DNA of 64,000 nucleotides from Faucicola sp902506215 (lineage in GTDB: Bacteria > Pseudomonadota > Gammaproteobacteria > Pseudomonadales > Moraxellaceae). The notes beneath the pieces are model-generated. The model saw nothing but the letters and a program-made list of their open reading frames with translations, was not told where the DNA came from and ran no database searches. This document shows, one piece after another, positions 8,278 to 17,568 of the stretch; the stretch's first letter is position 1, and each line of letters opens with the position of its first letter. A program made the position numbers and the translations under genes. The stretch is from positions 930,001-994,000 of the forward strand of contig CP069437.1 in assembly GCA_016888885.1 (NCBI GenBank), in the 5' to 3' direction.

Positions 8278-10137
8278 ATGTTTGTGCTTGCTGCCAGTGC
8301 TGATAGTTCTATGATGCTTGACGCAACTATCTTTTTGGGTGCGGCAGTGATTTTGATACCGCTTGCAAAGCGTTTTGGTATCGCCACGGTATTGGGTTAT
8401 TTGTTTACAGGCTTATTGCTGGGTCCAAGTTTTTTAAAAGTTGCGGGTAACCCCGATGACTTGCTGCATTTTTCTGAATTTGGGGTCGTGCTGCTATTAT
8501 TTATTATTGGCTTAGAGCTACAGCCCTCTCGGCTTTGGGCACTTAGGCAACAGATTTTTGTGTTAGGCGGGCTGCAGGTGATTGTCACGGGCGTAGTGCT
8601 GATGCTGCTATCGCGGTATTTTTTAGATATTCGGCTATCACATAGTTTTGTCATCGGTTTTGGCTTGGCGCTGTCATCAACGGCGTTTGTGTTGCAGTTA
8701 TTGGGTGAAAAAAAGCAGCTTGCCACCACGCATGGTCAGCAAGCCTTTACTATTTTATTGTTTCAAGATATCGCGGTTATTCCTTTACTTGCCGCATTGC
8801 CATTTTTGTCGGGCGCGCAAGAGCAAAATTACGATTGGATTTATTTTGCCAAAGTCATCAGTATTTTTGCTGGCATGATATTTGTCAGTCGGTTTGTGGT
8901 ACGTCCTTTCTTTAAATTCGTGGCTTCTAGTAACGCCACCGAGCTGCTCACCGCCACGGCGTTGTTTATCGTACTGGGTGTGTCGCTATTGATGAATTAT
9001 ATAGGCTTGTCAATGGCACTTGGGGCATTTTTAACCGGGGTGCTACTGGCTGACTCCGAATACCGCCACGAGTTAGAGGCGAGTATTGAGCCATTTAAGG
9101 GGTTGCTGCTTGGGCTGTTTTTTATGTCAGTCGGTATGCTTACCAATGTCAAATTAATTGTCGCCAAGCCCTTACTCATCATTGGCTTGGCAGTATCGCT
9201 GATGCTCATTAAGTTTGTGGTGCTGACAATCATTGCGCGGCTCATGGGCAACAAAAACGAAAGCAGTATCCGCCTTGGGGTGACGCTAGCGCAAGGCGGG
9301 GAATTTGCGTTTGTACTGTTTAGCGTGGCGACCGCCCAGCATCTGTTAACCCGTGAACAACAAAATATCCTAAACCTTGTGGTGACTGTCTCAATGGCAA
9401 TGACACCACTGGCATTTTTATTACTGGAAAAAATTGGCGATCCGATATTTGCCAAAGCTAAGCCCAGTAAAGAATACGACAAAATACCCAACCATGAGCA
9501 CGCAGTGGTGATTGCAGGCTTTGGACGTGTCGGGCAAATCATCGGTCGTGTGCTACGCATGCACAATATTGAATTTACCGCGATTGAAAAATCTGCCAAC
9601 CAAGTCGATTTCGTCCGCAAATTTGGTAACCAAGTATACTATGGTAATCCCCAAAATCCTGAAATCCTACGCGCAGCAGGGCTTCAACGAGCCAAAGTTT
9701 TTATTATTGCCATTGGCGATATCGAGCTGTCTGCAACGGTGGCCGCTTATGCCGTACGCAATTATCCGCATCTGACCATCTTGGCACGTGCCAAAAACCG
9801 TGAGCATTATTATCGTTTGCGCGATGCGGGGGTTAAGTATATTTGGCGAGAAACCTACCTATCATCGCTGGATATGTCACGCGAAACTTTAGAAGTATTG
9901 GGCATGGAGCCAAAAACCGCACGAAAAACTGTGCAAATGTTCCGCGATTATGATGACGCGTTAATTGAACGGCAGCGCGCCATCTATGAAGATGAAGCCG
10001 AGATGATTGCCTCAGCACAATCGGCGATTCAAGAACTCGAAAGCTTATTTGATAGCGATATGACTACCGCAAAAAATGAACTACAAAAAGAAAAAGAGCG
10101 ATTTGAAAAATTGGCCGATGAACCCAAGCCACATTAG
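8278..10137 (+). CDS. CPA2-family monovalent cation:proton antiporter (KefB/KefC-like)
   Basis: Inner-membrane K+(Na+)/H+ antiporter with cytoplasmic nucleotide-binding control. The N-terminal 380 residues form about 12 membrane segments. Then comes an RCK/TrkA-N domain with the Rossmann motif GFGRVGQIIGRVL and an acidic residue at the end of the second strand (TAIEKS). A charged C-terminal helix follows (about 560-619). The ATG at 8278 is chosen because GAGG lies 6 nt upstream; an in-frame TTG at 8266 overlaps that ribosome site. It resembles glutathione-gated KefB/KefC, but no KefF/KefG partner is adjacent, so gating is not established. Confidence 0.9.
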   Translation: MFVLAASADSSMMLDATIFLGAAVILIPLAKRFGIATVLGYLFTGLLLGPSFLKVAGNPDDLLHFSEFGVVLLLFIIGLELQPSRLWALRQQIFVLGGLQVIVTGVVLMLLSRYFLDIRLSHSFVIGFGLALSSTAFVLQLLGEKKQLATTHGQQAFTILLFQDIAVIPLLAALPFLSGAQEQNYDWIYFAKVISIFAGMIFVSRFVVRPFFKFVASSNATELLTATALFIVLGVSLLMNYIGLSMALGAFLTGVLLADSEYRHELEASIEPFKGLLLGLFFMSVGMLTNVKLIVAKPLLIIGLAVSLMLIKFVVLTIIARLMGNKNESSIRLGVTLAQGGEFAFVLFSVATAQHLLTREQQNILNLVVTVSMAMTPLAFLLLEKIGDPIFAKAKPSKEYDKIPNHEHAVVIAGFGRVGQIIGRVLRMHNIEFTAIEKSANQVDFVRKFGNQVYYGNPQNPEILRAAGLQRAKVFIIAIGDIELSATVAAYAVRNYPHLTILARAKNREHYYRLRDAGVKYIWRETYLSSLDMSRETLEVLGMEPKTARKTVQMFRDYDDALIERQRAIYEDEAEMIASAQSAIQELESLFDSDMTTAKNELQKEKERFEKLADEPKPH

Positions 10138-10160
10138 CCGCATACGAATCATTAAACAAT

Positions 10161-10196
10161 AAAAAAGGGCAATCACGTTCACGATTGCCTTTTTTT
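10161..10196. terminator. Bidirectional terminator between kef-like gene and amtB
   Basis: The stem GGCAATC / GATTGCC has an 8-nt loop, with an A run before and a T run after. It can terminate both convergent transcripts. Confidence 0.8.
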
Positions 10197-10204
10197 CAAC
10201 CAAA

Positions 10205-10274
10205 TAACTCAAACCTCAATAGCTAAAACCTAAATAGCTAAAACCTAAATAGCTAAAACTCAAATCACTAAAAC
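10205..10274 (+). repeat. 15-bp tandem repeat at the amtB 3' end
   Basis: TAGCTAAAACCTAAA occurs at 10220-10234 and 10235-10249, with diverged copies on either side (10205-10219, 10250-10264, 10265-10274). The last copy runs into the final codons of amtB. Confidence 0.8.
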
Positions 10275-11470
10275 ATATCGCGATCAAAGGTAGAGGAGAT
10301 TTTATGAATCGACAAATCCGCGCCATTGAACTCTTCTTCATCGCCTAAACGTAGTCCCATGAACTGCTTGATAATCCCATACACCAAAAATCCTGTCGCT
10401 GTTGCAAAAATGACGCCCATTAAACTGCCAAGTAGCTGCGCCCAAAAACTCACGCCACCATGACCACCAAGCCAATGTTGCCCAAAGATACCCACGGCAA
10501 TTCCACCCCACAATCCGCACACCCCATGCAGCGGCCATACGCCAAGTACGTCATCAATTTTTAAACGATTTTGGGTAAAGGTAAACAACCATACAAACAA
10601 CCCGCCCGCGATACCACCGACCACTAAGGCGCCTAAAGGGTGCATGATATCCGAGCCTGCACACACTGCGACCAGACCTGCCAACGGACCGTTATGCATA
10701 AAGCCTGGGTCATTTTTGCCCACTATCATCGACACCAAAGTACCGCCCACCATCGCCATCAGCGAATTGACGGCTACTAGCCCTGAGATGCTGCCGATTT
10801 TTTGTGCCGACATGACATTAAAGCCAAACCAACCGACAATCAAAATCCATGAACCCAATGCCAAAAACGGAATGGATGACGGTGGATGGGTACTGGCATA
10901 GCCGTGTTTATAGCGGTTACGTCTGACACCAAGCAATAATACCGCACCCAAGGCTATCCAACCACCAAATGCATGCACCACGATAGAACCCGCGAAATCA
11001 TGAAACTGCACGCCAAATAGCGATGCAAAAAAACCTTGTAACCCATAATTGCCATTCCACACCACCCCTTCCATCACAGGATAAAAGAAAGACACGATGA
11101 TAAAGGTCGCCAAAAAAAGCGGCAATATTTTGGCGCGCTCTGCTACCCCACCCGATACGATGGCGGGAATTGCGGCGGCAAAAGTCAGTAAGAAGAAAAA
11201 CTTCATCAGCTCATAGCCATTGTCGAGCAACAAAACATCAGTACTATGAAAAAAATTGATACCATACGCAAGTGGGTAGCCAATAAAGTAATAGGCAATG
11301 GTGGAAATACAAAAATCGCCCAAAATCTTACCGAGCGCATTGACTTGGTTTTTTGCCCTGACTGTCCCTAATTCTAAAAACGCAAAACCTGCATGCATCG
11401 CTAGAATCATCACTGACCCAATCAATAAAAACAACACATCTAAACTTGAATGCAAAACTGGCTGCTGCAT
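10268..11470 (-). CDS. amtB: Ammonium transporter
   Basis: Trimeric inner-membrane ammonium channel of the Amt/Mep/Rh family. About 11 membrane segments are visible, with the pore twin histidines at H166 (IVVHAFGGW) and H315 (VWPLHGVCGLWGG). The family signature NPGF-like DPGFMHNGPLAGLV is also present. The acidic C-terminal tail (RLGDEEEFNGADLSIHK) could contact a PII protein. The ATG at 11470 has GAGGTG five bases upstream; an in-frame GTG at 11476 overlaps that site. There is no glnK next to it, unlike the common glnK-amtB pair. The protein has no long cleavable signal peptide, unlike E. coli AmtB. Confidence 0.95.
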   Translation of the reverse strand: MQQPVLHSSLDVLFLLIGSVMILAMHAGFAFLELGTVRAKNQVNALGKILGDFCISTIAYYFIGYPLAYGINFFHSTDVLLLDNGYELMKFFFLLTFAAAIPAIVSGGVAERAKILPLFLATFIIVSFFYPVMEGVVWNGNYGLQGFFASLFGVQFHDFAGSIVVHAFGGWIALGAVLLLGVRRNRYKHGYASTHPPSSIPFLALGSWILIVGWFGFNVMSAQKIGSISGLVAVNSLMAMVGGTLVSMIVGKNDPGFMHNGPLAGLVAVCAGSDIMHPLGALVVGGIAGGLFVWLFTFTQNRLKIDDVLGVWPLHGVCGLWGGIAVGIFGQHWLGGHGGVSFWAQLLGSLMGVIFATATGFLVYGIIKQFMGLRLGDEEEFNGADLSIHKISSTFDRDMF

Positions 11471-11662
11471 TAACACACCTCACTCACATGGTCAAACACT
11501 TAGGCAAAATCAAAAACGCTTGCTAAAGCAATAAATCTTTTTAACCGCTATCCCTTTTTTGCCTCTAAGCGAGGCATCAACGACGCGTGGTCAATCGACA
11601 AGCTGGCAATGGTATGCAAAATCATTGCCAATATTTACAAAAATTAACAATTCAATTTTTGA

Positions 11663-11695
11663 TAAAAAAAACAGCCTAATTTTAGACTGCTTTTT
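11663..11695. terminator. Terminator between ybdD and amtB
   Basis: A 7-bp stem, CAGCCTA / TAGACTG with one wobble pair (11672-11678 with 11683-11689), carries an 8-T run on the minus strand. It probably ends the cstA-ybdD transcript before amtB. Confidence 0.65.
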
Positions 11696-11709
11696 ATCGA
11701 TTTATAGCG

Positions 11710-11994
11710 TTAGCAAGGACATCGCTTCATGCTACCGCCATTACTCGGGTAGCGCGCATCGACGCAGTAGCGAAAAAAGGTCTTTTCATCCATCGGCTTT
11801 AGATCAGGATGCTGCTCCTGCATATGGCTGACGTAGGTCGCATAATCAGGGACACCGACCATCAAACGAAAGCTTTGTTGCATCCGTTTGACCAGCGTGA
11901 CTAGGCGGGTCATATTTTTTGGGCTAAAAATTACTTCCTTTTGCGCTTTTAAGGTCATTTTAATTAAGTTAGCGATTAACGCGTTATTACTCAT
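11710..11994 (-). CDS. ybdD: YbdD/YjiX family small protein
   Basis: Small DUF466-type protein that usually accompanies CstA-family transporters and is thought to act with them. The family core is clear in residues 38-94: FRLMVGVPDYATYVSHM, then HPDLKPMDEKTFFRYCVDARY and a Cys-rich end (KRCPC). An N-terminal extension of about 35 residues, basic and amphipathic, makes it longer (94 residues) than E. coli YbdD (about 65). The ATG at 11994 has AGGAG about 7 nt upstream. It lies 85 nt after cstA on the same strand, which supports a transporter-accessory pair. Confidence 0.85.
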   Translation of the reverse strand: MSNNALIANLIKMTLKAQKEVIFSPKNMTRLVTLVKRMQQSFRLMVGVPDYATYVSHMQEQHPDLKPMDEKTFFRYCVDARYPSNGGSMKRCPC

Positions 11995-12079
11995 GTGACT
12001 CTCCTTCTATCTACCTAGCATGGTTTTGGTGAAAATTAAGCAATTGCACAATATAAGTGCAATCGCTGTTAATTTTTCA

Positions 12080-14188
12080 CTAGTGCGGTGCAGAAATATT
12101 CAATGGTTTTGGATCTTCATAAATCGCTTCACCTTCAACCACGGTAGGTTTATCACTTGCCAAGGCTTTTGTTAATGCGCGAATGGTACCAACTATCATC
12201 ACAATCAACACAATCATAAAGAAGCCACAAAGCACGGCATCCACATAGTTTGAGAATACGATGGTTTGCATCTCATCCAAGGTCTTGGCAGGTTTTAACA
12301 CTTCACCTTTAGCAATCGCGGCGCTGTATTTTTGTGCTTGTGCCAAGAAACCAATCGCTGGATTATCATGGAAGATTTTTTGCCAACCTGCTGTCAGACA
12401 GGTAATCAATAAGAAAACCGTGGGTGCCACAGTGACCCAAGCATACTTTTGTTTTTTCATTTTAAATAAAACTGCGGTACCTAGGGTCAATGCCATCGCT
12501 GCCAAGATTTGGTTACCGATGCCGAACAGCGGCCACAATGAGTTAATGCCCCCAAGAGGATCAATCACACCTTGGTAGACGAAGAAGCCCCAAGCGGCGA
12601 CTGCAATCAAAGTCGCAAGCAAATGCACGCCAAGATTGGTTGAGCCACGTACCGATGGCACCACGATGCCGATGGTATCTTGTACCATAAAACGACAAGC
12701 ACGCGTCCCTGCATCGACTGCCGTCAAAATAAACAAGGCTTCAAATAAAATCGCAAAGTGATACCAAAACCCCATCATCGCGGTACTACCAAAGATAGAC
12801 GATAGGATATGCGCCATCCCAATTGCAAAGGTCGGTGCGCCGCCTGTCCGTGAGATAATAGAGCTCTCACCCACTTGCTGCGCTAGTGTCGTAAGCGCAT
12901 CGGGGGTAATTACAAATCCCAATTTTTGGATAGCCGCTGCCGCTGTTTCTGGGGTAGTGCCAAGAAGCGCTGCTGGCGCATTAATCGCAAAGTATATACC
13001 AGGGTCAAGAATGGTGGCACAGATCATTGCCATGATACCCACCATCGACTCCATGAGCATAGCACCATAACCAATGGCGCGAGTATCTACTTCATTGTCC
13101 ACAAGTTTTGGGGTCGTACCACTCGATACCAATGCGTGAAAACCAGAGATAGCACCACAAGCAATGGTAATGAACAAGAACGGAAATAACCCGCCTTTAA
13201 ATACCGGGCCTGTACCATCGATAAATTTGGTAACCGCAGGCATTTTTAACTCTGGCATGGTAAAGACAATCGCTAGTGCCAAACCTACAATTACCCCTAT
13301 TTTTAAAAAAGTTGATAAATAATCACGCGGCGCAAGCAGCAGCCACACAGGCAATACCGAGGCTACCACCCCATAAATCATCAAAGCCCAAGTCAGCTGG
13401 GTACCTGTCAGGGTAAACAATTCAGCCATCGCCGGGTCTTTAGCAATATCGCCACCAAATACAATCGCCGCCATCATCAACACAAAGCCAATGATAGACA
13501 CTTCCATGATTTTACCTGGGCGTAGATAGCGCATGTAGATGCCCATCAGTAGCGCGATAGGAATCGTTGCCGCGATGGTAAATAGTCCCCAAGGACTGTG
13601 CGCTAGCGCCTTGACCACCACCAGTGCCAGTACGGCAAGAATGATGATCATCACGCCGAGTGCACCGAGCATCACCGTAATACCCGTAAAAGTACCCAGC
13701 TCGTCTTTTGCCATTTCACCCAGTGATTTACCATCACGGCGAGTGGACAAAAATAGCACAGTAAAATCTTGTACCGCACCTGCAAATACCACCCCAATGA
13801 TTAGCCATAGCGTACCAGGCAAATAACCCATTTGTGCCGCTAAGATAGGACCGACTAATGGACCTGCCCCAGCAATCGCAGCAAAGTGGTGGCCAAATAA
13901 AACGTATTTATTGGTAGGAACATAATCTAAGCCATCTTTTAGGCGGTGAGCGGGTGTCACGCGGCGGGGATTGAGTTCAAAGACTTTTTTGGCGATAAAT
14001 AGACTATAGTAGCGATAAGCAATGCTATACGAACACACGGCAGCGGCAACAAGCCACACCGCATTGATACTTTCGCCGCGGTGCAGGGCAATTGTCCCTA
14101 ATGCCACTGCGCCAATAATTGCAACAAGTAACCATGCTATCTTTGAGAGCATGGGGGAGTTACTTGTCATTGCGGAATTTGTCTGCAT
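12080..14188 (-). CDS. cstA: CstA-family carbon starvation / pyruvate transporter
   Basis: Large polytopic inner-membrane transporter (702 residues, roughly 16-18 helices) of the CstA/BtsT family, which imports pyruvate and some peptides. Typical motifs are HFAAIAGAGPLVGPILAAQ, ALVSSGTTPK and LFGIGNQILAAMAL. The start at ATG 14188 is well placed behind AAGGAG. It is followed by ybdD and a terminator, forming a two-gene operon. The 428-bp upstream region shared with lpxL is AT-rich and should hold the promoter. No BtsSR/YpdAB-like two-component system is adjacent. Confidence 0.95.
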   Translation of the reverse strand: MQTNSAMTSNSPMLSKIAWLLVAIIGAVALGTIALHRGESINAVWLVAAAVCSYSIAYRYYSLFIAKKVFELNPRRVTPAHRLKDGLDYVPTNKYVLFGHHFAAIAGAGPLVGPILAAQMGYLPGTLWLIIGVVFAGAVQDFTVLFLSTRRDGKSLGEMAKDELGTFTGITVMLGALGVMIIILAVLALVVVKALAHSPWGLFTIAATIPIALLMGIYMRYLRPGKIMEVSIIGFVLMMAAIVFGGDIAKDPAMAELFTLTGTQLTWALMIYGVVASVLPVWLLLAPRDYLSTFLKIGVIVGLALAIVFTMPELKMPAVTKFIDGTGPVFKGGLFPFLFITIACGAISGFHALVSSGTTPKLVDNEVDTRAIGYGAMLMESMVGIMAMICATILDPGIYFAINAPAALLGTTPETAAAAIQKLGFVITPDALTTLAQQVGESSIISRTGGAPTFAIGMAHILSSIFGSTAMMGFWYHFAILFEALFILTAVDAGTRACRFMVQDTIGIVVPSVRGSTNLGVHLLATLIAVAAWGFFVYQGVIDPLGGINSLWPLFGIGNQILAAMALTLGTAVLFKMKKQKYAWVTVAPTVFLLITCLTAGWQKIFHDNPAIGFLAQAQKYSAAIAKGEVLKPAKTLDEMQTIVFSNYVDAVLCGFFMIVLIVMIVGTIRALTKALASDKPTVVEGEAIYEDPKPLNISAPH

Positions 14189-14616
14189 GTCAACTCCTTT
14201 TTATATGAAGATCATCCTAGGATAGAGATAAACGCAACTATATTAAAAAGCAAGTATGTTGAAAAGCAACTATCATTAAAAAAAAGTATGTTAAATGGAG
14301 CTAAATCAACATGTAATTACGTTAAACAATCCTTGCTATTTTTTTGTAATATTTTGCAAATTGTAACATGGATTGATAGTCATTCGTCATTGAATATATA
14401 ACTGTTACCCAATATATACCAAATTTACTGGCTTTAGCCTGTGTCGTTGTTTGGTATAATGACCCAATTAGCTTAAAAGCCTGTATATTTTAGCCTATAT
14501 TTTTTGACCAGTTTTACAAACTTAATCTTCCAAGTCGTTGCTACAGCATTTATTTTTGCATTTTTTATGTCTTTTCTTATATATTTTTTTATGCTTTTTT
14601 TAATGAAACATACCCT
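14189..14616. other. Divergent AT-rich promoter region, cstA / lpxL
   Basis: No ORF or RNA gene is seen. A perfect TATAAT at 14455-14460 could be the -10 of the lpxL promoter, though no good -35 is present. The sequence has several short A/T runs and imperfect copies of AAGCAA(C/G)TAT near 14240-14275. Confidence 0.45.
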
Positions 14617-15729
14617 ATGAAACCAACCCAAAATCATAAGCCTCAAATGTTTGACCCAACCGCCAAAATGCCTTCGGTTGATAGTGCCAGTAATGTCGAT
14701 GCCAATCTGCTGCATCAGTCAACCGTAACACTTGAAGGCATGCCAAAGGTGAGCGAGTTGCAAAAACTGCAATCAGATAACCGTACCGCGCGTAAGCCTT
14801 TTCAGTGGCAGTTTTTATTGCCAAAATATTGGGGGATTTGGCTTGGGGTCGCGCTAACTTTGCCATTGATTTATTTGCCGTTGCGCTATCAGTTTAAAAT
14901 CGGTCATTTTTTGGGAAAATTGTTATTTGGACTGATTAAAAGCCGCCGAGCCGATACTTTGACCAATTTGTCATTGGCGTTTCCAGAGCTCAGCGAAGAT
15001 CAGCGTTTAGAGATGGCAGAGAAGATTTTTATCAATGCCGGTGTGGGTGTGTTTGAAAGTCTGTGTGCGTGGTATCGACCTGATGTATTTACCCGCTGCG
15101 TCACTGTATCAGGGCTGCACCATGTCAAAAACGCCCAATCGCAAGGTAAAGCGGTGATTTTACTCGGTATCCATTCGACTTTGCTCGATTTGGGTGGACG
15201 GCTGACCACCATGTTTACCCCGCTGGATGTGGTGTATCGACCGCAAAACAATGCGCTGCTTGATTGGTTTATTTTTAACGCTCGCTCAAAGGTTTATAGC
15301 GACCAAATCAGTCATCGCGATATGCGCCATTTTGCCAAAAATCTCAAAGACAACCATGTGATATGGATCACCCCCGACCAAGATTTTGGGCTTAAACAAG
15401 GCGTGATGGCAGATTTTTTTGGGGTGCCCGCTGCCACTTTGACCGCACCACGTCGTATGGCAAAACTGGGCAATAAAGCCAATCCGCCTGCCGTGATGAT
15501 ATTGCATTTCTATCGGGAAACCCCGGATGAGATGCCAAAAGGTCGTAAACCGCATTATCACATCATCTTCTCGCCTGTCATTGAGAACTACCCAACCGAA
15601 GATGAATTAGCGGATGCCAATCGCATCAATCAGCTATTAGAAAATTATATCCGTATTGACCCGACCCAATACATGTGGTTTCATCGGCGCTATAAAACTC
15701 AGCCTAATGGTATCCGCTATTACCGCTAA
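14617..15729 (+). CDS. lpxL: Lipid A biosynthesis acyltransferase (LpxL/HtrB family)
   Basis: Transfers a secondary acyl chain onto Kdo-lipid A at the inner membrane. The HX4D catalytic motif is H186-D191 (GIHSTLLD). Other family blocks are VYRPQNNALLDWF, ITPDQDFG and FHRRYKTQP. One hydrophobic anchor lies at about 72-90. The protein has 370 residues against about 306 in E. coli LpxL; the surplus is a polar N-terminal stretch of about 60 residues. The ribosome site before 14617 is weak, and in-frame ATGs at codons 11 and 42 are alternatives, so the start is uncertain. LpxM is another possible assignment. Confidence 0.85.
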   Translation: MKPTQNHKPQMFDPTAKMPSVDSASNVDANLLHQSTVTLEGMPKVSELQKLQSDNRTARKPFQWQFLLPKYWGIWLGVALTLPLIYLPLRYQFKIGHFLGKLLFGLIKSRRADTLTNLSLAFPELSEDQRLEMAEKIFINAGVGVFESLCAWYRPDVFTRCVTVSGLHHVKNAQSQGKAVILLGIHSTLLDLGGRLTTMFTPLDVVYRPQNNALLDWFIFNARSKVYSDQISHRDMRHFAKNLKDNHVIWITPDQDFGLKQGVMADFFGVPAATLTAPRRMAKLGNKANPPAVMILHFYRETPDEMPKGRKPHYHIIFSPVIENYPTEDELADANRINQLLENYIRIDPTQYMWFHRRYKTQPNGIRYYR

Positions 15730-15856
15730 TTTTGCTCATGCGGCTCATGTGGCTCAGCCAATTTTTGGCATGAATTTGTAGTCAAAACCCGCTATACTAG
15801 CGGACAATTTTTTTGCCTATTTTGTACTTTTTTTGCTTTTGTTTGGAATTTTGAAT

Positions 15857-16936
15857 ATGAATGATAAAACAGCCGCGCCGCGCCGCATTTTAACCGGTAT
15901 TACCACCAGTGGTATTCCCCATCTTGGCAACTATGTCGGTGCCATTCGCCCAGCGATACAATCTGCTATACAAGGCGCAAGTACGGGAGAAAGCGACGCT
16001 TATTTTTTCTTGGCGGATTTGCACGCACTCATCAAATGCCATGACCCTGAGGCGATTCATGCATCGACCAAGGCAATTGCCGCTACGTGGCTTGCATGTG
16101 GTCTCGACCCTGAGCGCGTGGTGTTTTACCGCCAGTCGGATATTATCGAAATTCCAGAGCTAACTTGGGTACTCAACTGTAACTGTGCTAAAGGCTTAAT
16201 GAACCGTGCTCATGCCTACAAAGCCGCAGTAGATGCTAACCGTGAAACGCCAGACACTGACCCTGATTTTGGCATTTCGATGGGATTATTTAGTTATCCT
16301 GTGCTAATGGCGGCAGATATTTTGATGTTCAATGCCACCCATGTCCCTGTGGGGAAAGACCAAATCCAGCATATCGAGATGGCACGTGATATAGCAGGTA
16401 CTTTTAACTTCCGCTATTGTGACCCAGAAAAACCGATTTTCGTACTGCCCGAAGCGATGGTAGATGATGACACGCCGCTACTGACGGGGCTTGATGGTCG
16501 TAAAATGTCAAAAAGCTATGGCAATACCATTCCGTTGTTTGGCGACGACCCACAAATAGATGGTGAAAAAGCGCTGCGAAAAGCCATCATGCGTATTGTC
16601 ACCAATTCACAATTGCCAGAAGAACCCAAAAACCCCGATGAATCCACGATTTTTGAGATTTATCGTGCATTCGCTAGCACAGAAGAACAACAACTACTGC
16701 GTCAACGTTTTGAGCAAGGTATCGCTTGGGGCGATGCCAAAGAAGTGTTGTTTGAAAAAATTAACAGCGAAATTGCCCCTTTCCGGGCTCGTTACAATGA
16801 ATTGATGGCGAATCCAAAAGAATTGGAAGAAATCCTACAAATGGGCGCAGAAAAAGCCCGCCGTGATGCGCGAAAACGCCTTGAAAAAGTACGAAAAGCC
16901 ATTGGTATCAAACCCCTTGCCAAACTCAAAAAATAA
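15857..16936 (+). CDS. trpS: Tryptophan-tRNA ligase
   Basis: Class I aminoacyl-tRNA synthetase charging tRNA-Trp. It carries the HIGH-equivalent HLGN at 22-25 (GIPHLGNYVGA), the KMSKS loop exactly at 216-220 (GRKMSKSYGN) and the GKDQ..H signature (VPVGKDQIQHIEMARD). The ATG at 15857 is chosen over the upstream in-frame TTG at 15833 because it yields MNDKTAAPRRILTGI and has GGA about 10 nt before it. At 359 residues it is close to family size (about 334). It is the first gene of a compact run through to scpB. Confidence 0.95.
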   Translation: MNDKTAAPRRILTGITTSGIPHLGNYVGAIRPAIQSAIQGASTGESDAYFFLADLHALIKCHDPEAIHASTKAIAATWLACGLDPERVVFYRQSDIIEIPELTWVLNCNCAKGLMNRAHAYKAAVDANRETPDTDPDFGISMGLFSYPVLMAADILMFNATHVPVGKDQIQHIEMARDIAGTFNFRYCDPEKPIFVLPEAMVDDDTPLLTGLDGRKMSKSYGNTIPLFGDDPQIDGEKALRKAIMRIVTNSQLPEEPKNPDESTIFEIYRAFASTEEQQLLRQRFEQGIAWGDAKEVLFEKINSEIAPFRARYNELMANPKELEEILQMGAEKARRDARKRLEKVRKAIGIKPLAKLKK

Positions 16937-16946
16937 CGAGTCACTC

Positions 16947-17561
16947 ATGTCATTTGCACACTTTAAAGCCTATACCGATAGGCTTTATCAAACTGATAAA
17001 GCCTTTGACGATGCGCAGCCCAACCGTCTTAACCGACATCGCCACCTTGAGCCTGATTCAGCCGAGTTTCTTGCCAGTCTGGTTATCAGTAAGCGGGCTA
17101 AAAATATATTAGAAATTGGCACATCAACGGGCTATTCTACGCTATGGCTAGGCTATGCGTTAGCCCAAATCAATCGCGCCAATACCGCGGATACTGCCAC
17201 ATTGACCTCGATTGATATCGACGAGTGGCGATTACTAACTGCTCGCAATCACCTGCGTACCTTGCAGTTTGACCACAATATCACGCTACAACAAGTCGAT
17301 GCGAAGGATTTTTTACGTCAGTCAATCGCCCATTTTGATGTGATTTTCTTGGACGCAGAGCGTAGCTTTTATGGTGACTATGTGGCTGACTTTAAGCGTT
17401 TGCTCACCTTTGGCGATATGCTGATTGTCGATAATGTCATTTCTCATGCCGATGAAGTAGCAGCGTTTTTGTCAGCCTTTGAACAGGACAGCAACTATCT
17501 GTGCTCTACCCTATCAATTGGGGCAGGATTGTTTTTAGCAGTTAAACAATCAAAGGATTAA
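16947..17561 (+). CDS. Class I SAM O-methyltransferase (family 3 type)
   Basis: Small soluble methyltransferase, 204 residues. The SAM-binding motif I is ILEIGTSTGYSTLWLGYAL, followed by an acidic residue after strand 2 (LTSIDIDEWR). DVIFLDAERSFYGDYV is the motif IV region and resembles the D-x-x-K/N-Y block of catechol/caffeoyl-CoA type O-methyltransferases. The substrate is unknown. The ATG at 16947 is used; the open frame extends upstream into trpS but without family similarity. It starts 11 nt after trpS and ends 7 nt before the NERD gene, so all are likely co-transcribed. Confidence 0.85.
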   Translation: MSFAHFKAYTDRLYQTDKAFDDAQPNRLNRHRHLEPDSAEFLASLVISKRAKNILEIGTSTGYSTLWLGYALAQINRANTADTATLTSIDIDEWRLLTARNHLRTLQFDHNITLQQVDAKDFLRQSIAHFDVIFLDAERSFYGDYVADFKRLLTFGDMLIVDNVISHADEVAAFLSAFEQDSNYLCSTLSIGAGLFLAVKQSKD

Positions 17562-17568
17562 TAACAAA

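Noticed and set aside
8997..9620. 207-residue open frame antisense to the antiporter gene
   Set aside because: Composition is that of a reverse reading of a membrane protein; the antiporter on the other strand is unmistakable.
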